Source: Echiichthys vipera
Taxonomy: Eukaryota > Chordata > Actinopteri > Perciformes > Trachinidae
Assembly: GCA_963691815.1 (NCBI GenBank)
Contig: OY829645.1
Location: 9,038,856 to 9,102,855 of the forward strand
DNA length: 64,000 nt
Direction: 5' to 3'
Below are positions 57,401 through 64,000 of this stretch, piece by piece (within the stretch, counting starts at the first letter, position 1; each line of letters begins with the position of its first letter). The translations under genes and the position numbers were made by a program. The notes beneath the pieces are model-generated. The model ran no database searches and was not told where the DNA came from. It saw only the letters and a program-made list of their open reading frames with translations.

Positions 57401-60400
57401 GGCATTCCTTCCCTTTAAATAATGTGGAAAGGACCCATGTCTGCTGCTGCCTTACTGTTGTTCTTGAACAGCTTTCAAAAAACCTACTCTGCCAAGTTTG
57501 TTCACTTTCACACTGAACCACTGCCCTGCCCTCCCCCTCTCTGGTTTAAAGGTATGCTGACATCAGCAGAAATACATCACACACAAAATATCTTGTAAAC
57601 TTATGCCACCCACCCCTGTCGGTCTTCTCTCCCCACAGTTCCCTCTACTTTTAATACCCTTGTTTGTTTGACTCTGGGGCTTTCTTTGCACTTTGCTCGC
57701 TAAGGCAAGCTTAACTACCCTCTGTAAATGTTGCAGCCATTGGTTTTTAGAGTCCTCAGCTAGAGCTGAATAATAATAACACTGAAGCTGTTTTATTTGT
57801 ATGCCAGAAACCTTTTCATAGTACGGGTGTGAGTCTTGATTAATAATGGTCAGCTACGTAAACATGACCCCTCACCCGTCTCTGTCATGCTGCAGGGCAC
57901 CAACAAGCACTGAACATCAAGTTCAAGCTCAGGTACCTCATGGGCTTGTTTTTAACCTCTGCAGAGAAGAGATCATTGACCGATGACACCTGAAAGAGGA
58001 AACTGCTCTTCGAGGAGTAGAGGAGGAGGAACAGTGATGGGGGGCGGCTGTTGATGGAAAGTTCACTTCAGAGCTGCGCTGTGATAAACACAGAGAGGAC
58101 TCCTGGTGTGTCCTGGCTCTAACAACAAACAGCTGGACTACCCCCTTGAGGCCAAAAGAAAAGCTTTAAACTTTCACTAATAGGGCAGAATACAGGATCT
58201 TATTAATTAGAAATGCCCTGACATAGCACAATAGAGCTTTTCATGTACAGTTTCACTCTTTGTGTGTGCTCTTTGAGGGATGTAGTAATAATTAGGCTGA
58301 CATAGGCCACCAGATACTTCCACATACTGTATATTTAACCAGCTCCAATACCGCCGTTTTTGTCACAGCTTTCAACCGTTAACCTGTCCAATATTAGATG
58401 CTCAGAGCATGTGCTCGTTTAGGCAAAACACCAGACTTTCACTCAGGAGGCCACGGTTTGTGTCAAACGCACTTATTTTCACCCACCCACAATCTTTTCC
58501 TATAACCCTAATCAAGTGGTTTTGTTGCCTAAGCCAAACTATGTCGTTTTGTGAGAATTTGACAACATTAACCAGGTGTACAACAGAGACTGTAGTGGAG
58601 CACCATACATTAGACGCGTAGGGCTACCCAGTGTGTTGAGTTACTAGTGCATTTTTTCTGCCAGGCCAATAATACTAACCTGAGAATAATAACATTTATG
58701 TAGCATATAGTCACATGCAGGAATAAGAAAGTACATGAATTTCCTTTCAGTATTCCATTCAGAATTGTTATTCTGAAAAAGTTTATTTCAAGTCTCAATT
58801 TGTACAGATAAGCTAAGAGATGCCTTTGATATAGACCATACAGGCAGTTCAGGAAATGTTAAATTTCATGACATGTCTACACTTGTATAGTATTTCCTCG
58901 CACACTATGAGGTGATGGCTACTGCTAAATTCTGCCTTAATTATCCGCCTGATTTATGACCTTAGAAATTGTTTTTTTTAGTTTATTTCCATTTCTTTTA
59001 AAGAAGACAAACGGCAATATGCTATATGTCATCCTTCTTTTGATACTTGGTCAGCATGAACTGACAGAGATACAGCCCTCAAATATTCAAGGTATAAAGA
59101 TTTTTATTGTAGTTTTTAGCATTCATTTTAATTTGTGTTTCTGTCCACCTGGCAAATGTAAGTGACTGCTCTTCTCCTTCTGTCTTTGTTTTGGTCTTTG
59201 TCAGCTCCTTAGTGGGAATATTATAGCTAAATGCTACAATAGCTAATGGGTTACTTTATCTGTCTACCATTAGTAGTCTAGTGTACAATGTGTATCTGAG
59301 GTTTTTTTTTTGCTGAAAACAGCTACCTATTGAGCTGGAAATGATTAATGAGAACAATGAGACTGAACCAAACAATGAAGTCAGTCAAGAAGCTAAAATA
59401 ATCTAAAATATGAGGCAAACTACAAATCAGATGATTATCTGTAGGTTCACCACTATGAGTGACCCGTCACATTATATTATAAATATAAGAGCATTGATTG
59501 GTGCAGCTTTAAGTTGTATAAAATGTTAAACATTTTAATTGGAGTATATTGTAAACATACAGTATCCCAAAATGTATAAAAAATTTATATAATCTATCAA
59601 TCAATGTATCACCACTCACTCATATGTTAAAAGACTTCAGGTCATTCTCAAACCAGGTGATAAAACTAAATCAGAAGAACAGTCAAAACCCAATGACCAG
59701 TTTTCATCATCAAGACACAAAGCCATTTTTATTTATTTTTTTACCTCTATGCATGTCAAAGGCTTGAGCAAGATGCACTGGCCTTGCTACAGTATTCACT
59801 GGACACAGGCTGCAGCCTCCCTCCAACCACTGTCAATTAAAGTGCAATAAGTCACACCAAAGCTTGCATTTGAAAAAGCCTCCCACCACTTCATTCCAGA
59901 GTCCGAGCATCTCCACAGCAACCAGCAAAGTTTTGTGTTCGCTCACGTCTATGTTGGTCCGAGTGCAGCTGCCGGCCAACGTGAGATCCTTTCTTCCCTC
60001 CACTGTAGCCCCCACTAACTTAAACATGACTCTCTGATTGATTGCCTGACGTCATGCTGTAATTATTGATTTTCAGTGAAGTCAGTTGTTTCTCTACACT
60101 TTTGCACGAAGAAAACTAAAGTAGTACACAGATGCAGAGTATATTATTGTCTTACGGCATAGTCTGCTTCGTGCCAACAGGATATAAGCATGAGTGCTCT
60201 GTGACTTTTTTCTTTTTCTTTTTTTTTCAAAGAGTCAGGCTGTTGCAAACCTTTTTGAGATTTTCTCTTTTTTCAGCAAGACATCATCATCTGGAAACAC
60301 TTATTCTGTGATTTACGAAGCCCCCCTATCGGATTTCCCCGAACACAAAAAGAGCAGACAGCAGGAGAAACTGAGAAAATTCAAACCATTACAGAAAGAT

Positions 60401-63230
60401 TGATCAGCGCAAACTGCAGTCTCAGGCTTTTTTCAGTAATGTATGTTAGAATGTTACTATGACATAAGGGAAAATATGACCTATAGAATAAAAGTTTTAC
60501 ATATATTTTAATCTGCAGGCATGCAATAGAGCTTATAAACTGTTCATGTGCTTCAACATTTCTGTGCTACTTTAATATGTCAGCTTATGTGTTTTTACCT
60601 CACATCTTGCAAGCTAACTCCTGCACAGAAACGGCACCATTCCACCACTGACCCACTTTACTGTAAAAATGCCTTAAAGATACAGTGTCTGGCTTCAATT
60701 ACCCCACCCAGATTTGGCATACAACATCACAGGCCTCTATAAAATTATCGTGGCGGTTGGAGATGTGGCCTAATACACACTGCCTTGTGTTACTTGATAT
60801 GTTCTTTTTGATGTTGGCAACTGGTTTGGACTGAACTTTTCTCATCTTTCTCAAACCTATGCAGAGAGCAGCTTTGGACACTTGGTCAGTGCCAGTTTAT
60901 GTGCCGAGACATACACACAGAGGGAAAAATGGGGTCATGTATTTGTAGAGAACATGCAGTACAACAGCTTAAACTTAAACAGCGCTCTCTTTCAGGTCAG
61001 AGGTGTCAAATCTACAACTCCCAAGCAGCACAAGGGCAGAGCAGCAGCTGAGTGCTGGCAGCAGGATGGTCCAGAGATGTTGCTTTGGCTCCCAACATGA
61101 CCGATGGTCTCCGACAGGGCGGGCTGTGACGACCCCAGATAAGAGTATGATATGTTTCTCATGAAAGCACAGGATCCACTGCTAATGTCTCTAAACTGGG
61201 CAGTCAAGGAGAGTAAAAAACCAGTCTCACTCTTCAAAATGCATGATAAACTTACATAAACATCAGTTAATTGTACCATTATTTGTTCTATAAAATGTCA
61301 GAAAATAGTGGAAACACATGTAGCAAGTTCTGATAACCCATTGTGACATCGTATTGCTTGTTTTGTCCATAGACAGGTATAATAAGGGGGACAACGCATC
61401 TCCACCTTCCACATACAGTCATACACTGACATACACATCAGAAACTAATGTAATTCTCAAAATACACTGATGACACAGCCTGCAGGAGCAATGTGGGGAG
61501 CAGTATCTTACACTTCGACATACTGTATGGACTGAGCCCAATCATGACATTTCACCCCATTTTTATAGCATTAAATAACTAATTAAAAACAAACTTTTCT
61601 GAAAAATTAACACATGAACAAACATCAGCATGATAAGAACTAGCTGTCTTTTGGAAAAATGTATTTGTGGTGTAGTTCGATATTTTAGTTTGGCCCATGT
61701 CCCATCTGTTAACACGGAGGGGGGCAGGGTTAATGACCTATGCTGGAGCCAGCCATCAGGGGGCAATCCAGATGTTTTGGCTTCACTTTTGAGGAGCTGT
61801 CAAGCCGTCAATCTTTATATACAGTAGATATGGGCAAATGAGGCTTCAGGTAGCTATATGAAGCTTTTCTTTATTTTCCACTAGATGGTGCTCTCTGTTC
61901 AACAAAGGGTTGAATTACCATTCATTGAGCCAAGAGCTCCATCAGATGGGTTCGACAAATACAACTAATGGTTAACGAGGCTCCATGAAGCCTCATTTGC
62001 CCATCAGCAATATACAGTCTATGGGCGCACTCACACTGTCCATCCGTACCGTGCCCCGTGCTTTAGGGTACTTGTCCCCCCCTCCCTCTCCCCACGGTGG
62101 CCAGGCCCATTTGTACTCACACTGCGCCGTAGCACGTCACACGCATTGATTGACGTCTTCGCAATGCGTCGCTTTGTTTACAAATCTTTCCATAGACCTC
62201 AGAGTTTTTGTACGTCTTGACTGTTTTTGAATATTTTCATCCGACCAAATCTGCAGTAAACACTCCACCTCCGCATCACACCAACGTGAACCTTTCGCTG
62301 CCATTTTTGTTGTTGTTAAATGTCTGCGCATGGTCCGTCTTTTTTTTTTTTCTATGTCCGAACAGGCGCACATAGAATGACGTCAAAGCCGCCGGAGGCC
62401 TCGTGCTCGTGCTCATATACGTGCGCGCGCTCGTGCTCGTACATGCGCAAACACGCTCTACAAAAGCCCACCTCTCTCAAACGGGCCGTGGACGGCCAGC
62501 TGGCTCCAGCTTGGCGCGGAGCGGTTGCACTCACACTGGTCAAACGAACTAGGCTTTACTCGTAAAACCTGTCTGGGCATGGTAAGGAAGGACAGTGTGA
62601 GTGCGCCCTCACACTACCTGGGCCTCGGTGAATGCTTCTTGCTGCCTATATGTCATCACACCTTAACACGTCACTTGCATTGATTGACGTCATCGCGATG
62701 CGTCGCTTTGTTTACAAATCTTTCTATAGACGTCAGAGTTTTTGTGTTTTTTTAAATATTTTTATCCGACCAAATCTGCAGTAAACACTCCACCTCCACA
62801 TCACGCCAACGTGAACCTTTCGCTGCCATTGTTTTAAATGTCCGCGCATGGTCCGTCCTTCTATTTTCTATGTCCGAACAGGCGCACATAAAATGACTTC
62901 AGAACCGCCGTAGGCCTCGTGCTCGTGCTCGTGCTCGTACACGTGCAAACATGCTTTACAAAAGCCCACCTCTCCCAAACGGTCCATTGCCGGCAAGCTG
63001 CATTCTCAAGTCTTGTCTTCCCATCACCTCTGGCTACCACCCTCTATGATAATGATAATGAATATTCATGATGATGGTGTGCTGTGGCATCTAGTGGAGG
63101 AGCAGCTGTTTCGTTCGGTGGAGGGCCAGGCAGCGTCTGACGAGGAAGAGGATAAGTGGACTGAAGACCAGCAGAGGCAGGTTGAAGAGGTGAAGAGGAT
63201 CTTGACAAGGCTGTCCTGCTGTGGGGAAAG
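47754..63230 (+). CDS. efcc1: EFCC1, EF-hand and coiled-coil domain-containing protein 1 (5' part; continues past right edge)
   Basis: This is a poorly characterised protein, formerly CCDC48, with one EF-hand-like region and coiled coils. Clear coding exons are 47754-48431 (226 codons), 51325-51764 and 63095-63230; 57896-57932 is tentative. Exon 1 carries YHYGLDRGVENEIIVLATGL, then DQYLQEIF and the degenerate EF loop DYQGGGKIPIED (residues 58-69), which lacks several calcium ligands. It ends in the coiled-coil start LEDENASLRELIEDMRAALQ. Exon 2 is a long coiled coil ending QLESELLYYR. Exon 63095 reads EEQLFRSVEGQAASDEEEDK, nearly identical to human EFCC1 as I remember it. At least one exon between 57932 and 63095 probably remains unfound, because phases do not close. 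The C-terminal half is outside the window. Confidence 0.88.
48432..49850. other. EFCC1 intron 1, left part
   Basis: About 1.4 kb of AT-rich intronic sequence. I see no terminal repeats or coding frames in it. Confidence 0.6.
49857..50640. repeat. hAT-type MITE relic (TGCTGTCAATCGATTAAAA type)
   Basis: The left part, GATGCTGTCAATCGATTAAA followed by TTAATTGCAATTAATCAC, is the recognisable end of a common fish element. On the right, GTTAATCGCGTGTCAAAAAA (50387) and CGCGTTAACTTC (about 50448) are inverted sub-terminal pieces. AATTTGACAACAG near 50608-50622 may be a second, degraded end. The exact right boundary is unclear. Confidence 0.5.
50700..50965. repeat. Dispersed repeat, inverted partner of 55805-56065
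   Basis: It shares, in opposite orientation, CAACCCTGGCAACC, GCTATTGGCTGCTACRATGG, AACAGAACRTGACAGAA, the AATATATTT block and TAAAGATTCTACATATTCAA with the copy 5 kb downstream. Both lie in EFCC1 introns. The family is not assigned; no gene was found in either copy. Confidence 0.7.
51325..51764 (+). CDS. efcc1: EFCC1 exon 2 (coiled coil)
   Basis: The acceptor acgtttag|GTAGGACTG continues exon 1 as LALQ-VGLWKS, which matches the human order. The exon encodes 146 residues, rich in Glu, Leu, Arg and Lys with heptad character, from about SLQNIIHEIELLRSS to the end. The donor is ACTACAG|gtaagg in phase 2. Confidence 0.9.
51765..54124. other. EFCC1 intron 2, left part
   Basis: About 2.4 kb of AT-rich sequence. 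No transposon ends or exons recognised. Short open frames here have no motif or splice support. Confidence 0.55.
54134..54436. mobile_element. hAT-type MITE with AGGCTGATG duplication
   Basis: AGGCTGATG stands at 54125-54133 and 54437-54445, nine matching bases around an expected eight. The ends are TAAGGCTGGGCAATAATTCG and, in reverse complement, AAGGCTGGACACACTGG. The interior carries TTATCG and ATATCG words. It is related in style to 15128-15334. Confidence 0.72.
55163..55225. repeat. Dispersed repeat fragment (TTTATATAGCGCTTTTC type)
   Basis: ATTTTATTTATATAGCGCTT, TTCAGTGACCCAAAGTCGCT and TACAATGAC match a frequent fish interspersed repeat 3' segment, like 16175-16300. Confidence 0.55.
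55805..56065. repeat. Dispersed repeat, inverted partner of 50700-50965
   Basis: It contains GGTTGAATATGTAGAATCTT, AAAAAAATATATTTAGTCAG, TTTCTGTCATGTTTTGTTTC, CAGCCAATAGCGTTGGACAT and GTTGCCAGGGTTGTCTCTTG, the reverse complements of the blocks at 50700-50965 in reverse order. Confidence 0.7.
57896..57932 (+). CDS. efcc1: EFCC1 candidate 37-base exon 3
   Basis: Acceptor catgctgcag and donor CAG|gtacct enclose a segment that continues exon 2 in phase as R-APTSTEHQVQAQ and ends in phase 0. The human protein has a loosely similar Ser/Pro/Gln-containing stretch at this place. It is short and the similarity weak. It could be a chance pair of splice sites. Confidence 0.35.
57933..61829. other. EFCC1 intronic region without assigned exons
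   Basis: Apart from the repeat at 58490-58640 I assign nothing here. At 60277 an acceptor-like TCTTTTTTCAG precedes an open frame (to 60403) reading KTSSSGNTYSVIYEAPLSDF. A Ser-rich piece would fit the missing EFCC1 segment, but I see neither a good donor nor a fitting phase. Confidence 0.5.
58490..58640. repeat. Dispersed CTAAACCTAACC-type repeat fragment, copy 2
   Basis: Direct-orientation relative of 39955-40200; see the shared words there. It has no coding content. Confidence 0.55.
61830..62004. mobile_element. 175-base MITE with ATGGGCAAATGAGGCTTC ends
   Basis: The two ends are ATGGGCAAATGAGGCTTCAG and GAAGCCTCATTTGCCCAT, an 18-base perfect inverted repeat. The interior holds TTCCACTAGATGGTGCTCTC, a motif often seen in fish repeats. 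No clear target duplication. Confidence 0.7.
62033..62608 (-). mobile_element. Harbinger-type element carrying a Myb/SANT-like exon, copy 2
   Basis: The ends are GGGCGCACTCACACTGTCC and the same in reverse complement (GGACAGTGTGAGTGCGCCC), a 19-base perfect inverted repeat as at 25332. On the - strand, within 62373-62137, it encodes MAAKGSRWCDAEVECLLQIW and SDENIQKQ, then frameshifted text. It is the sister of 25606-26207, opposite strand, and its terminus is better preserved. Confidence 0.7.
62609..63000 (-). mobile_element. Partial third Harbinger-type copy in tandem
   Basis: Directly after 62608 the same internal sequence recurs: GATTGACGTCATCGCGATGC, TCGCTTTGTTTACAAATC and CCACATCACGCCAACGTGAA. 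It then runs to a CCGGCAAGCTG scrap without the outer GGGCGCACTC end. It is a truncated tandem neighbour, ending about 95 bases before the EFCC1 exon at 63095. Confidence 0.65.
63095..63230 (+). CDS. efcc1: EFCC1 exon with the EEQLFRSVEGQAASDEEE block
   Basis: Acceptor ggcatctag|TG and donor GAAAG|gtacca enclose about 45 codons: EEQLFRSVEGQAASDEEEDK, then WTEDQQRQVEEVKRILTRLS and CCGE. The acceptor has a weak pyrimidine tract. A Harbinger-type element ends only about 95 bases upstream, so the acceptor context may have been altered. The next exon should encode the CDD... region and is outside the window. Confidence 0.85.
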
Positions 63231-63419
63231 GTACCACACATCTATATCATCACTATCTTAAAGCTAACAGCAAGCTAGTGGAATACTATTTCATGACGTA
63301 CCTCAGTTCACTGTCTATGATAGGATAGCAAGCACAGTGGAGCATCATTCCAAGAATGGCATAACATTTTCTACATATGTTATTGATATATACAGATAAT
63401 TTCTAACCAATAATGTTTA

Positions 63420-63770
63420 AAGCTGCATTAGCCTTTTTAGCCTCTTTGGGGGCAGAAAAATTGGGTCCCGGGTCCTATGTTTCCTGGGTCCATGTTCCAA
63501 AAGGGTCCTATGTTACCCGGTCACATAAGCCTCTGCCTTCACTGATTTTTATTCAGCATTTTATTAGGGTTAGGGGTTGTGTTAGTGTCTACATAGGCCT
63601 ATTTGCTGTGGAATTCTGCACTTTATGTGGAAAAATTAAAAGATTTTCCCTGCTTTTCCCAAAAAGGGTCCATTGTTTCCCAGTATGTTATTTTACCCAA
63701 AACCAGTGCCAAGTTCCACGGCAAATAGGCCTATGTAGACCCTAACACTACCCCCTAACACTGACCCTGC
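63420..63770. repeat. Dispersed palindromic repeat, copy 2
   Basis: The left arm (about 63567-63615) reads GGGTTAGGGGTTGTGTTAGT, then GTCTACATAGGCCTATTTGC and TGTGGAATTC. The right arm (about 63713-63761) is its inverted match, with GTTCCACGGCAAATAGGCCT, then ATGTAGACCCTAACAC. About 97 bases lie between. Upstream sequence repeats AAAGGGTCCTATGTT words. It is related to 330-560. A GACA microsatellite follows (63776-63808). Confidence 0.65.
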
Positions 63771-64000
63771 CCAAAGACAGACACAAAGACAGACAGACAG
63801 ACAGAGAGACACACTTCCTCTGTCTCATAGTAATGTGAATATGACTTATATGTTATGGCAGTTAATACAGCAGAACAGCAAGAAACAGCTAAGGTGATAG
63901 AATATGAAAATTATAATAATTATGGTGGTAAATATTATCAATCATTAAGCATAACAAAATCAGCTTAGGCCCCGTAAATGCAGGCTCTAAGAGAGATTTA

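Noticed and set aside
60194..60403. Frame ending KFKPLQKD as a terminal exon of EFCC1
   Set aside because: It lacks the conserved EEQLFRSVEGQ block that follows at 63095, so the gene cannot end here. Phase and donor also do not fit. Kept only as a possible fragment.

Overview
The window reads as nuclear DNA of a ray-finned (teleost-like) fish. It has intron-containing vertebrate genes with GT-AG junctions, many microsatellites, and a dense load of fish-type transposons (hAT, Tc1/mariner, PIF/Harbinger, P-like, Ty3/gypsy, L1-type LINEs and MITEs). I cannot name the species.

Three protein-coding genes account for the real exons. (1) ACAD9, + strand, 1779-32675, is complete: 18 coding exons joining in one frame to about 629 residues. 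It is a mitochondrial acyl-CoA dehydrogenase-fold protein known as a complex I assembly factor. (2) CFAP92 (KIAA1257-like), - strand, 42892-32943, is modelled with 16 coding exons and about 1143 residues. It converges tail-to-tail on ACAD9, with 267 bases between the stop codons. (3) EFCC1 (CCDC48), + strand, starts at 47754 and runs off the right edge. Its first two exons and a later exon at 63095-63230 are clear, and a 37-base exon at 57896 is tentative. The order ACAD9 - CFAP92 - EFCC1 is the same as on human chromosome 3q21, which supports the identifications.

Layout. 1-1680 is upstream sequence with a dispersed palindromic repeat. ACAD9 intron 1 holds nested repeats. Intron 3 holds a hAT-like MITE and a decayed Tc1/mariner element. 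Intron 4 holds a hAT element interrupted by a Ty3/gypsy retrotransposon that was itself hit by a smaller hAT element and another insertion. Introns 12 and 13 hold MITEs and two L1-type LINE remnants in opposite orientation, one split by a tandem pair of Harbinger-type elements. Intron 15 holds half a Tc1 element and a PIF/Harbinger copy with traces of both of its genes. CFAP92 introns are cleaner, with one LINE endonuclease fragment.

CFAP92 and EFCC1 are divergently arranged. Between them lies a 1983-base P-element-like transposon with inverted ends and a 6-base target duplication. It carries the first codons of a THAP domain and sits 38 bases from an RFX X-box-like motif in the probable CFAP92 promoter. 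EFCC1 introns hold more MITEs, an inverted repeat pair and further Harbinger-type elements.

I found no RNA gene, CRISPR array or prokaryotic feature. I saw no convincing undescribed system. The most unusual items are the P-like element with its two unassigned reading frames beside the X-box, the four-layer transposon nest, and the Harbinger-type elements that keep one DNA-binding exon.
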